DNA from: Rhizopus arrhizus
Lineage: Eukaryota > Mucoromycota > Mucoromycetes > Mucorales > Rhizopodaceae
Length of the DNA stretch: 64,000 nucleotides
Direction: 5' to 3'
Assembly (NCBI GenBank): GCA_024220505.1
Contig: JAKZZE010000022.1
Location: 806,001 to 870,000 of the forward strand
This document shows positions 10,720 to 21,859 of the stretch, one piece after another (position 1 is the stretch's first letter; each line of letters begins with the position of its first letter). A model generated the notes under the pieces. It searched no databases. It saw only the letters and a list, made by a program, of their open reading frames with translations, and had not been told where the DNA came from. A program made the position numbers and the translations under genes.

Positions 10720-12479
10720 ATACAATTACAATTACTAAAGAGAAGAAACGAAATAAAATATTATTTAAGTAATATTAATAATAATAAATACAGGCAAAAA
10801 AAAAAAAAAAAATACAAAGAATAAATAAATAAAAGTGTAAAAAGGGGAAAAAAAAAAAGAGAAGAAAAAGCACAAGTCAATACGTTTCATAAAAAAAGAC
10901 GTATTAAATGTTTATATTGTGTAACATATCAATAATAAGTTCGAGAGCTGATTCTAAATAAAGCAAATGTAAATTAAATTGTATATTCGTTTGCCCTATT
11001 ACCACCAATACGAAATTATATTATGATTTGCGCTATTTGTGACATCAATCGTATCTTTATTGACTCTTGGTAATTTCTGCTGAATTTCGTAAGTTAATGT
11101 TTCTATCGAGTTTGAAAGTAAACAATGAAAACCTTTGGGTTCAGTGACAGAAGAGGTTACTATCAAATAGTGATGTGCAGACATAATAGCCACTATTATC
11201 GTAGCACATTATCAAAAATGTATTCTTTATGTTATAGATATGAACAATCCGTCATCAACCATGTACCTCAAGAATATCTTTTTTATACTAATCTTTTCAC
11301 TGTCATGTAAAGTTTTGTCTTGAAATAGCATTCATCTGCATACTTTCGATTATCCCAAAATCGAACGGGTATTATGTGTATTCATATAAACATAAAGACA
11401 TCAATTTTGAAGAATTGAAAGTTTTTGTTTAGTGAATGTATGTCGCTTTTATAAAAGAATTTTTGTACTATCAAACTATAACTGGAGCCAGGATGTTTCC
11501 TTATTTATTGGTCTTACTATGGTTTGGTTACCCAGTACAACATTTACTTTTTTTAGCAAGTTTACCCTCAGCAGTTTGTTGACCGATTATCGCTTTAATA
11601 TTAATCTAGGTTAAAAAGAAGCAGCTTTGGGTTCTTAATATGCATCTGAATTGATTTAAAGAACCCAAACAGGTTGATTTCAATGTCGGTTGTTCAAGTT
11701 AAGTTTAAGATATTGCGATCTTTGTGGGGCACCAAAAGCCTATTCTTTTAGAACAATTAACATATCTCATTAATTTCTTTCTCTTTTCTGATAAAAAGAA
11801 AACGATCTTTGACGAATTTTGCTTTTCAAATAGATTGGTTTGCCTTTTCTTCGCTAAAGACTGTAATTGTCTAATCTTTCCTTGAATTTAGAAGGGAAGA
11901 GGATTCTTTTGGCTAAATTTTCTGATACTCGATTGCTTGGGCTTATTAATTTAATTCATGTATTATACTCTAAGCTGATATAGAAAAAATACAAAGAAGA
12001 AAAATCATACGTTTTCTCTACATAAAGAGGATGCTATTCATTTTGTATATAAGAATCAAATACCAATGTATATGATTAGACAGTGCAATATCCTATTATA
12101 CAGGCAGTCACTAACCTGAACCATGCTTTCTTTATTCTAGTCTGCTTCTTTATCAAGTAAAATAATTGTGAATTTGAACAGTATAGCTTACGCTTAAAAA
12201 AGCAGCAAATTAAATAATATTCAATATTTATATGCGTCAATATGGACATGAATTAGATATTGTCTTAAACAATATCAATTAGGACATTGTATACCTTATA
12301 GACCCCTTAATGACAGTAGCATAATTAATGTCTTTTAATGAAAGGCTTATTATATCAAAAGCCTTTCTAAAATAAAGCTGTTTTGTCACAGTGATAAATG
12401 CATATGGCGGACTGTAAAACAAAAAGTAAATTTAGCTTAAAAAGAAATCTAATTACTTTTTTTTCTCTTAAAAATAACA
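10720..12479. other. Intergenic region with two hairpins; no supported gene
   Basis: About 1.8 kb between divergent genes. The frame at 11125-11310 has no recognisable domain and I do not call it. Two inverted repeats stand out: TTTGGGTTCTTAA / TTTAAAGAACCCAAA near 11626-11670, and GAAAGGCTT / AAGCCTTTC near 12340-12368. Low-complexity A/G runs occur around 10797-10870. Confidence 0.5.
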
Positions 12480-12502
12480 ATGCCTTCAAACCAACAAGTA
12501 AG

Positions 12503-12545
<43 letters not shown>

Positions 12546-12833
12546 ACATCATCATCATCATTAAATAAATAACAAACAGGATATACCTCCATGCCAAAAA
12601 TATGGTAAAATCAATTATATAAGACGCATAATAATAAACTCAACTTTATTATAGCTTGTTTAATCCAAGATTGTTTAACAAAAAATGATTATCAAGAGTC
12701 AAAATGTAAAAGTTTAATAGATGATTTAAACAAATGCTGTCAAGAATTAATAAATAATGGCGGTAAAAGTGTATGCTGTCCAGAAAGAAAATATAAAAAT
12801 AATCCGAGAAAATTCGGTTTTAAGATAGAATAA
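12480..12833 (+). CDS. CMC4: Cmc4-type twin-cysteine mitochondrial intermembrane-space protein
   Basis: Three tiny exons, 12480-12497, 12580-12604 and 12655-12833, give 73 residues with exact phase closure (18 + 25 + 179 nt). The spliced protein starts MPSNQQDIPPCQKYACLIQD and continues CLTKNDYQESKCKSLIDDL, NKCCQELINNGGKSVCCP. The PCQKxACxIQDCL start, the KC...D.L..CC block and the final N-GK-S-CCP motif match yeast Cmc4 and animal MTCP1-family p8 closely. These proteins are small oxidised helical-hairpin proteins of the intermembrane space imported through Mia40; their exact role is poorly known. The gene is easy to miss because no exon exceeds 180 nt and the first intron is mostly a 38-nt A run. 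It lies 75 bp upstream of the F-box gene on the same strand. Confidence 0.85.
12506..12543. repeat. A homopolymer, 38 nt, inside the first CMC4 intron
   Basis: An uninterrupted A run a few bases after the GTAAGAGC donor. It is followed by ATC repeats and then the acceptor at 12578-12579. Confidence 0.9.
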
Positions 12834-12908
12834 TAAAATATCAATGTATTTTTTTTTTTTTTTTTTTTTTTTACTTTTTTACTTTTTTTTTTCACTAATT
12901 AAAAGCAA

Positions 12909-14620
12909 ATGAATATACTTGACGAGAATAAAAATAGTCCTCTTCCAACGGAGCTTTTGCTATCTATTTTTATTCACTTGGACGGAGACACTTTAATTTC
13001 TTGCAGCAAAGTATGTCGACAGTGGTATAGAGCCATATCTCACTTTGACGAACTGATTTGGCCAAACGCCTGTCGTCAAGATTTTCAAGAGAAGAGAAGG
13101 TTTTGGTCGCTTTATTTTCCTGAACCAAGGCTCATCAATGACTTAACAAAAAAGCAGCAAAGAACTTGGCAACACATGTACAGAATCACAAAGAACTGGT
13201 ATCAAGGCAACTGCGTCGGATATTATCCTCGTATCAACACAGATCGATCAACCGATATGGGGGTTGCTTGCACTATTGTGGGTGATTTACAAGAACAAGG
13301 CATGTTTACCTCTCTCACCTTAACTCGAGGTAGTTTAATCATCCGATCGAATCCAAACTATTCAAGTGCATCTCAACAGAGTCTTATGATTCAATCGCCA
13401 TTCACTCGACAAAAGCAGCATATTTATTGGTCTAGTGTACAACTTCCAGGTTGGCCAGAAGCTGCTGCATCTCATACAATTGTTTGCCACTACTCATTAC
13501 CATCTTCCTCATGGCTAGTCACAGGTGCTTTGAATGGTACAGTGGCCGTTTGGGATTTAGAAAGGAATTCGTTGGTAAGAATGTGGCACGGACATCGTGG
13601 AAGGGTATTATGTATAAGCATGAATGACGAAGGTAAAAAAAGAGTACTTTATGGTTTTATAATACTCATTTTCTCAATCGTTGCATTCGTGTAGTTGTAT
13701 TAAGTGGAGGGTCAGATAGTATGATTCAAGTGTGGGATCTTGAAAAAACAAACAAGGTCAAGAGTTGTCAAAGGCCTACTCAACGCGGTATGATTGATAT
13801 ATCTCGTTATTTGTCTGAAAGAAGCGATTGGTATCAAGGTGTAGGTGAGATAGCCATTCATCGAGATTTGGTTGCCTGTGCACCAGATGCCTCTGGACCC
13901 ATTCTTCTGTTCTCTCTTCTAACTGGGTCACTTGTTTATGAACTACAAGTACCGCAGGAGCCAACTGTTAGGACCACTTGGGCCGCAGAGGATATTACTA
14001 CATTTACTCGATTGTGTTTGACACCTTTCTTTTTGTTAACAAGAGGCAGAATATCCAACAAGACCAATGATATCAAGACTGTGCCTTCTACCAAGAATGT
14101 ATTTCTTGATCGTAAAAAGGTATCAAATCAAAAACCTAAAAAGGCTGGCTATATGACTGTCTTGAGTGATCACTCTCCCCCGCCTGTTGCACAAATGACA
14201 CCCTATCAACTTTATTTATATTATCAATCCTTAAATAACGGTGAAGAGAGCAGTGGAAGAAATGACAATAGTATATCAGAAGAAGAATCAGATAGTAGTA
14301 CCATTCCAGAGACAAGTGCATGTATTCATGTTTGGGATCTTCAGACAGGAAAGATTGCATATCGACTGTTACCCATTTTACCTAATGTGAATCAACATTA
14401 TAGCATTACAGATATACAACTATCGCCCGACTATTCAAAAGTATTTGCATCCATTCAGATTCGTGGTCAAACACGCTCTGAAGAACACTTGTATTGTTGG
14501 GACTTTTCTTCAACAAATTGGGAGAGCAGTGAAGTTGTGCAAGATTTTAAAGCATTAGAATTAGATTCAAGGGATCCTATCCAACAAAAAATTGGTAAAT
14601 CATGGGTTTGCTTTATGTAA
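12909..14620 (+). CDS. F-box and WD40-repeat protein (putative SCF substrate receptor)
   Basis: Two exons, 12909-13632 and 13695-14620 (phase 1, GTAAAA...GTAG), give 549 residues. An F-box lies at about residues 10-50: PLPTELLLSIFI,LDGDTLISCSKVCRQWY with W-P-N-A following. WD40 blades include NGTVAVWDLERNSLVRMWHG ending in 'HGHRGRVLCISMNDE', then VVLSGGSDSMIQVWDLEK across the exon junction, and later CIHVWDLQTGKIAYR. Fewer than seven repeats are obvious, and the middle contains a long polar insertion (about 380-480). Proteins of this design recruit phosphorylated substrates to SCF ubiquitin ligases through Skp1. The particular substrate cannot be told from the sequence. It is not clearly Cdc4, Met30 or Pof1, so no symbol is given. 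Confidence 0.83.
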
Positions 14621-14779
14621 AAGCTTATGATTTGCTTGTAAATATTATTTATTCTCTTCACCGTCAATTACTGCGGGGATGTGTCAGTTTATTTTTTTGG
14701 CCCAATTAAAAATGATGTATAATCTTAGTTTTATTACTAAACTTATCCCTTTTTCTTTCTTTTTTTGTTATATTTTATA

Positions 14780-15629
14780 ATGAACTCTAGACTAATTTTA
14801 AGAAACTTGAAACGATTGGCTCCTTTGAAAGTCATTCCACAAATAAGCAAGCAAGTTCAAAGAAAGACTATTATGACTAGAGCTCACAACATTTGGGCTG
14901 GCCGTACTCAACATGTACCTTCCTTATTAGGACGTCAGCAAGGTTGGCTATAAAAGTATGTAATGTAGACTTTCGAAAACTTATGATTCTTATCTAGCTC
15001 GCAGTATGTTTATTCAAACAGAAGAAACACCCAACAACGATTCTTTAAAGTTCATTCCTGGAGTCCCTGTATTAGGTAGTGGAAGCGCTGAATTTCTTGA
15101 CGTGCGCTCGTCTATGAAGTCACCCTTGGCTAAACAACTTTTCCAAATTGAGGGTATTACTGGCGTCTTTTTTGGACCTGATTTCATTACGATCTCAAAA
15201 GATGCTGTGGCAGAGTGGCAATTGATGAAGCCAGACATTTACTCTGCCATTATGGATCATTTTGCTTCGGGACAATCAATTGTATATGATGATCAAGATT
15301 TAGCAGCAAGTGATACAACTATCCTTCCTGATGATCCAGAGGAGGTTCAAATGATTAAGGAGTTGTTAGATACACGTATTCGTCCCTCTATTCAAGAAGA
15401 TGGCGGTGATATTGAATATTGTGGATTTGAAAATGGTATTGTCAAGCTTAAGCTGAAGGGAAGTTGCAGAGGTTGCGATAGCGCCACAGTAACATTGAAG
15501 AATGGCATAGAAAATATGCTGATGCATTATATTCCAGAAGTACAAGCAGTTGAGCAAGTTATTGATGAAAATGAATCTGTGGCAATTGAAGAGTTCGATA
15601 AGCTTGAAGAGAAATTAGGCGAGAAATAA
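14780..15629 (+). CDS. NFU1: Mitochondrial iron-sulfur cluster carrier NFU1
   Basis: Two exons, 14780-14942 and 14998-15629, give about 264 residues. Exon 1 encodes a basic, Arg/Lys-rich presequence typical of mitochondrial import. Exon 2 starts at the family landmark MFIQTEETPNNDSLKFIPG, continues through the Nfu N-terminal domain (GITGVFFGPDFITISK), and ends with the NifU-like domain, DTRIRPSIQEDGGDIEY and GSCRGCDSATVTLKNGIENM. Its CxxC pair binds a bridging 4Fe-4S cluster. NFU1 delivers clusters to lipoate synthase and complexes I/II (family knowledge). The intron donor is uncertain. The attractive GTATGT at 14956 lies after an in-frame stop, so I used GTTGGC at 14943. GTCAGC at about 14935 would also keep frame. 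This affects only a few linker residues. Confidence 0.88.
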
Positions 15630-16051
15630 AATGTGCAGAATGATATTTTTTTTAATTATAAATCAATTCTCTCAAATTACTTTCACTAAACAAGTAATGT
15701 AAATAAATGTCATTTTTACAAGATTTTATTTATTGGATCTTTGGACTAAATTTGCGTATCTTATTTTTTAATATAAATTTTATTTATTCAAGTCCAGGGT
15801 GGGCTCAGGATGTCTATACACCTTTATTGTTCGGACCAGCTCAATGTAGACAACTATTTTGACATATCAAAAAATGACAAGTACTAGCGTATCTGGCCAG
15901 CTTGGGCCGTACTGAAGAACGAATAAAAAACATACTTACGGCGCCGTGGAAGAATGTCATAACACGCTCATGGATATGATGACAGCCAACGTGAAGAAGA
16001 TAAGGCATCGTATGCAATGAAAGGCACTCAATAGGCCAGTGACACTAACCA

Positions 16052-16089
<38 letters not shown>

Positions 16090-16129
16090 TTCGTGATCAG
16101 GCGAGTGCCAGCGATAGTACTGAGCAACA
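15630..16129. other. Transition into decayed DNA with a 33-nt T run
   Basis: After the NFU1 3' flank, base composition becomes more GC-rich from about 15,790. Short stop-free stretches appear (for example Y-G-A-V-E-E-C-H-N-T-L-M-D-M-M around 15,938-16,018) but do not join into a gene. A T run at 16054-16086 followed by AG resembles an acceptor in front of an exon-like segment (IRDQASASDSTEQHSLQ) that soon hits a stop. Confidence 0.4.
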
Positions 16130-17326
16130 TAGTTTGCAACGTGAACCAACCTTGTAGATAAACCAAGCTGCTGATGATGGCACAGCAGATAGAACACATT
16201 TGTATAACGACAAACTGTGTATTCACCTTAGTGATCAAATAGACTATTCCAACGTGGTCGCCAGCATGATCAAGAAATGCAGCAGTCTGCAGTCCATTTT
16301 GGAACCCGTTGATCTCGTGGAACTGCTAGGCATAGTCGATCTAACACTACCCGATGCTGCTGCTATTCTGCAGCACCAGGTGAACTCGATCTGGTGCGAG
16401 AAACTGGAGCTGCCGGTGTGGAAACCAGAGAGCGCATACGAAGAGTGCACTCATCGTATCATGTCGTCCAATGCCAACTCCCATTTGCTGTGAATCGTAT
16501 CATGGGAGCCTGCGATGGGTCCCAAGATATTTGACATCTACACTCATCATGACCTTCATGCTTTGGAAGCCATCATGCAACAATGGTAAATAAACCTTCG
16601 CATGCAGCATATGGATGAACACGCGCAAATTTTACATTTGTCTGTAGTGCTGATGTCATTTAAGCTCCGAAATATGTATTCCTGCCGGCAACGAAAGAAC
16701 GATCGCTTGCAGTCTCTATGACTATTCCACTGATCAATGCCATTCTCCGGCGGTTTAACGAGATTGTGGAGTTAAAATGGTAACCCTCACTAAAACCATG
16801 CTCCGCATCTTGACTGAATCAATATTTTCACTAGGCTGGAGGTGGATGCCATTCAACATGAAGCGACACAAGTTGAATAGCATCGGTTTTCCCAACATGG
16901 ACAAGTGCTGCGTTGTCACTTTTCTGCTCGAACTGTCTGATGGGTTGGTAGCCAATGACCGAAAAGTTGGCGATGATTTGATCAAGCTGTCCAGAAATTC
17001 TGTCCATGTATTAAATGCCACCTCGAATCATCTGTACAACAGTTTTACCTTGCGCACATACTACTGTCACTACAACAACAAAACAGTGTCATTTGAATCG
17101 CTGTCGCTTGTGAGTAACGCAACGTACGTCAGACAATCCCACTGCCAATCAAACTTACCGAAAAATGGTAGAGAACTTCAGCAACTTCTCAAAGATATGT
17201 CAAAAGTGTTCAGCTGGTGCAACGGTGTTCTCCAGTTGGCGTGTCAACTTGAAAAAGCAGCAGCCGATGAAAGCACTCTGTCATCCATCTTTCTCAACAC
17301 TGGATCTCCACCAAGCAATCAATGAT
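16130..17326 (+). pseudogene. GC-richer decayed coding region, family not identified
   Basis: Compared with its surroundings this block is visibly richer in G+C. It contains several protein-like plus-strand segments in different frames. One is at 16200-16493 (DLVELLGIVDLTLPDAAAIL, QHQVNSIWCEKLELPVW). Another is around 16,655-16,770 (SFKLRNMYSCRQRKNDRLQ, then after a frame change MTIPLINAILRRFNEIVE). A longer one is at 16777-17325 (LELSDGLVANDRKVGDDLIK, LPKNGRELQQLLKDM). Frames switch and stops intervene without splice pairs that would restore one protein, so I read it as a degraded gene. The composition and lack of intact introns suggest a repeated or mobile family copy rather than a core gene. 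I cannot name the family. Confidence 0.42.
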
Positions 17327-17559
17327 CTGCGAATATCATGGCTCCAATAAATTGTGACAATTCTTATTTTCTCTCCCTCTTTTTCTCTTATCCTTTCTGT
17401 CTCCAATTGACATTTCCCCAAATCAAAAATAGTAACACCATTTTCTTCAAACTAACGATAATTGTGTTTACGATCGATAATTAGTTTTCTGGCTATCTTA
17501 CGTCGCTATTTCCAGACATATTTGCTTTTTCATACCGAGAATTTTGTTTTTTTTTAAAA

Positions 17560-17902
17560 AAAGACAAGATTATCCACAAGTGATTTGTATTACATGGATT
17601 GCAGCTGGAATCTGTTTCAGAAACGAATGCGTCTGCATCGACGAATTATACTTCTATCGTATCGAGCCATTTTCGCAGCCCTAGGATTTTTTTTTCTAAT
17701 TTGACCAAACGTGAGTGTCACGATTGTAAAAGACACAAAAAATCTCGCCAAAAAAAAAAAAACACAGTGAAGCTGCTGATTTTCGCACATTTTTTCACAA
17801 AAACGTCAATGCTTCTGGGATGCGCAGTACCAGAGGTTTGTGTCACTTTGCAGATAAAAAGGGAAATGGGATGGAAAGAACAAAGCAAAAAATGGGGTTA
17901 GA
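17560..17902 (+). pseudogene. Relic of a Tc1/mariner-type (DDE) transposase
   Basis: Plus-strand segments resemble the catalytic part of Tc1/IS630 transposases. TWIAAGICFRNECVCIDE resembles the block ending in the first catalytic Asp ('...CVFIDE'). Further on, TKTSMLLGCAVPEVCVTLQI resembles the 'G-x-x-S-x-LGCI/A...G' strand that follows it. Between them the frame is broken by a stop (after P-F-S-Q-P) and poly-A/T expansion. No terminal inverted repeats or later D/E motifs were found, so only a fragment remains. The assignment rests on motif resemblance alone. Confidence 0.45.
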
Positions 17903-19057
17903 TCGAACTTGTGGAAAGGTTTAGTACAAATATAGAAGTATGCTGTGGGAAACTCTATTTTAATAGTGAATATGATAAAGATGAAGTTTTCCTACAAAAA
18001 GAAAAAAAAAAGATACGGTAATTTCCTTTGGTTTTCTAGCAGAATAAATCTCAATTTATACTCTAAAATATTTTTTATAACGAAAAACTAAGTTTTCTGA
18101 TATTGTGCAAATTTCTTTATAAACTTCAGATTATTTTCATACTGAACAAAGTGACATTGGAAGAAAGAGGGAAAGGTAAAAGTTTTTAGAAGGCCGCCTT
18201 TCTTATTTAGATTTTTCTAGACCGTCATGATTCATCTTTGAAGAAGCAATACTTTTTTTTTAATATACATGCTACTCTCCTCTTTGACTGTGCATAAACA
18301 AGTTATGATGCAACTGCTACAAATAGGTAATGCATAGAAATTTTCTATTTTTGATGGATTAATTCTCTTTTCTTATTTGATACAATGAGAATGAAGTATT
18401 TTGCTTTGTATTTTACTGGATGTACGATAGTTTACACAATTTTCATGTAAAGATAGACAAGAAAGTGTATATCAAATGCGCATGTAATTTGTGTTACTGT
18501 GTAATAGAAGTAGCCAAAAAGAGTCTTGGTGGCTGTGCACAAACGTGTAACTCTTCAAAAAAAAAAAAAAAGATGTTGATCTGAAAAGGGGAAAGTATAT
18601 ACTCGCCAAAATTTCCTTCAGTTAGTATTTACGCCAATCTTGTAAACAAAAAAAAAAAGAAAAAACTAGTTTTCAAAAGAAACCAATCGTACTCTCTTTA
18701 TATTTAATGTTGTACTAAAGAAGGTTACATCTGAACAAGCGAATATCTGGATCCAAAACTTTAAAAGACGTGTTTATGTACTTGATTTGCACATGAACAA
18801 ACCATTCAGAAGAATAGATGGAAACGAACAAAATAAGAAAATTTATATGAATACAAAAAAAAAAAAAAAGAAAGTAAAGAAAAAAATAAAATAAAAGCCT
18901 TTGGTTGTGAACACATAAAGAGAGAAAAAGGAAATTAGACATCAAATGTGACTTTATGAAAGTACAACAAACAAAACTCGCATGTAGCTGAGCTCTCTAT
19001 TCCTCTTCTTTTCTTTCTCTTTCTTTTATTCACACACATACACAAACCATACATTAC
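17903..19057. other. Intergenic AT-rich region, no gene seen
   Basis: Many short A or T runs and no frame with a recognisable domain on either strand. The minus-strand frame at 18715-18945 is a phenylalanine-rich artefact of A tracts. Confidence 0.55.
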
Positions 19058-20500
19058 ATGACATTAAAAGAGAATTTGATATTCAAGACAAAGGCATCGA
19101 CATATACATTTTGTCTAGTTACATGCGAAGCCATTATCATTTCTATACTAGAGGGCATGGTCATCATGAATCATCTTGGTTTAGTGCAAAACTGTACAAC
19201 GACACAGCGTGAAGAAGGTAAAGTATTGAATGTATAGTGATAAATAGATTATTTATACATATATATGATAGGTGTAAGCGAGTCTGATTTAATTTATCAC
19301 TCACTTTTCATTATTGCTCAAGTATTTCAAGTTGTGTTATGTGTTGATGCTTTATATCAAAGAAATACTTGTAATAAAAAAAAAAATGAAGATATTTGCA
19401 TTGCTAACTTTATACTTCAGCCCAATTATGCGCCTTAATCTTGTTTGGATTGCTTGTAGTTGCGTATGTTATAGTTTTCGTATTTCTATATCAGTAATAG
19501 AATAACTAATGATGCTTTTGTAGTTATGCAGGAATTCAATTGAAGCAACATGTTATCTTGGAAAATGCAGTTTGGTAAATACCATTACTATCAGAGAAAA
19601 ATAGTATTCATGTTTTATATAGTGGAAATGAAGCCTTTTGGAAACCAGTAGAGTCAAGATGGAGTAGTAATCTGATGGGAATGGAAGCAGCAAAAGATTT
19701 CTATGAAAGTGTGATGAGGCCTATTGAATATACAATTATTGCCTTGATTCCAGCCTTTTTTATTGTCTTGGTCTTTTTTGGATGGAATCTTCGTAAACAA
19801 TTTGCTTGGGATAATTACAGAAATTTTTCTGCCGATATGAGGTACATTTATAATTACTGTCCTCCTATATGCTCATCACTCTATGAATAGGGTACGAAGT
19901 GCCTTGATTACAACAAGCATTCTATTGACTTTGTTGAAACTTGATTTCTTTTTCATTTTTTCATTTGCTGCTCAGTTAATACCTTCAGTTAGATTAGGCT
20001 ATGCAGACAAGATAACCGAGACAGTATTAGTATTTGTTCTTGGTGCCGTTTTACTTTCACTGGCTATCTTTTCAGTCTATCAAGAAAATATGTACATGAT
20101 GGGACTGTCGATTTTGACAGGTATAGCATCCGTTGGTTACTTTATTTATCGTCTTTATCTTATTGCAATGCCTCGAGTGAATGAATATGATCCTTATTTA
20201 CACACACGTCAATTTTTGATATTCACTACAGTAATTGCAATGGCCTTGATTATCATTACTATCATTGTGGCTATAAAATCACTTCATAACATCCATCGAG
20301 GCGTCTTCATATTTAAAGATAATGCGGCGTTTGGTAAAAATAAGCCTAAAGAGGCAAAACATCAAACGATTGATCATGATAGCTTGGAGGATTTTGAACT
20401 TCAAAGAGAGCAAAGTAGAAGAAAGGATAGTGCTGGCTTATTAGAGTCAAACATAAAGAAGCAAACAGTTGCAAACGATAATATTTGGACAATTGAATAA
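19058..20500 (+). CDS. UPF0658-like multi-pass Golgi/endomembrane protein
   Basis: Six exons, 19058-19217, 19272-19370, 19421-19493, 19524-19574, 19623-19841 and 19891-20500, give 403 residues with all phases closing. The start ATG (MTLKENLIFKTKASTYTFCL) was found by extending the frame upstream past a more obvious internal Met. About seven membrane helices are visible: VTCEAIIISILEGMVIMN; LFIIAQVFQVVLCVDAL; LCALILFGLLVVAYVIVFVF; EYTIIALIPAFFIVLVFFGW; ALITTSILLTLLKLDFFFIF; the VLVFVLGAVLLSLAIF region; and FTTVIAMALIIITIIVAI. The motif WNLRKQFAWDNYRNFSADMR with DPYLHTRQF and a polar C-tail resembles the uncharacterised fungal UPF0658 family annotated at the Golgi in fission yeast. Its function is unknown. 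The boundaries of the short exons 3 and 4 are the least certain part. Confidence 0.68.
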
Positions 20501-20618
20501 CTAATTTCCTAAAGAAATTAATTCAAGCTTCTTATATCTTTAATTATAATCTCTTTTCTATGTATAAATAAACAATACCAATGTTAATATTAATTGTAAG
20601 AGGGCTTAGTATACATAT

Positions 20619-20659
<41 letters not shown>

Positions 20660-21859
20660 AGCAACAACCAATAAAATTGCTAAGATGCCCAGTGATTTAT
20701 GTATTATAGCAATTTATTTTTATCTGCACACACATGCGCTTTTTTCTTTATAAATAATCCTATTTATAGAGGGTAAAATGGATCATGCGTTTGAGAGAGG
20801 TGTGAGCCAAAGAACAGAATGTAATCGATTAAATATTCAAGGTTGAGTCTGCTCTTTTGAGGGTGGTAAACTTCAGTATAGCATTGATAATGAGTCTTTT
20901 GATTAATGAAGGGAATTACATGAATAATAATGCTCTAATGGGCATACTCAAATAATCAAAAGCTTAAATGAATCATCGGCTGAGCATATCATAGTTTTGA
21001 AAGCATTAATACTCTCATTATGATGACATGTCCTTTGATAGGTGGTCTATGTTGAGAGTAGATAATACCCTGAGATTTTATTGTCTGTAGTAACAGCTAA
21101 TCTCGATAACAACGCTGATAAAGAGACAGAATCAAGAAAGCCAAAGTATCGAAGCGGACCAAGTGATAAGTGTTTGTACCGTTGAGAAATACCTTGTACT
21201 AATAAAAAAGCAAACCACTAGAGTAGAACTTTAAGACCTGTCCTAAGCATCCTAACTGCTCTCTTTCTAATAAAGATGCTGTACAATGTCTCGATATGCA
21301 TTGAAGACTACAAATGCCGACTACCATTGAAGATCCCTTGTCTTTTCTTTTGAACTTACTACCCACTTGCAAACCATGCTCCCGTTAATTTGTTTCCCCT
21401 TGGTTTCTCCGCTGCCCCACCGTATATCTGATTCTTTTTGAGCTCGATCACCTTCATCATCAAAAACTGCCAACCTGACCCGGAAAACGACTCTTGGATT
21501 GATTGTCACATAGTTCGTACTGGTTATGACATGTCTTACCCTTCTTACTCGTTTACTTTCATTTTACTTTTTTCGTCCTTGATCCCAAAGGATACTTTTT
21601 TTTATTCCCTTACATCCTTTTTTTTTTTTTTATTGAACTTGGGCGATGAAGGTGTATTAAACATATCTTGCGCTTAAGTCTTTTTTAATATAAATAAAAA
21701 AAAATTAATCGTGTAATACAGGCGCTGCTCGTCTATCTCGATTAAGAGAAGCATTAAGAATAAAAACGTTGGAGAGAGCACAAGGATGATGAATAGAGAA
21801 TGAAAGATTGTGTGTTCATTTATCAAAAAAAGAAGAAAGAACTATTAATAATAACTCTT
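20501..21859. other. Intergenic; 38-nt A run, no supported gene
   Basis: It contains an A homopolymer at 20620-20657 just past the 3' flank of the UPF0658-like gene. A slightly more complex stretch at about 21,300-21,680 has open frames on both strands but no domain or splice pattern I can support. Confidence 0.5.

Noticed and set aside
13776..13964. 62-residue minus-strand frame
   Set aside because: Antisense to the F-box/WD40 gene.
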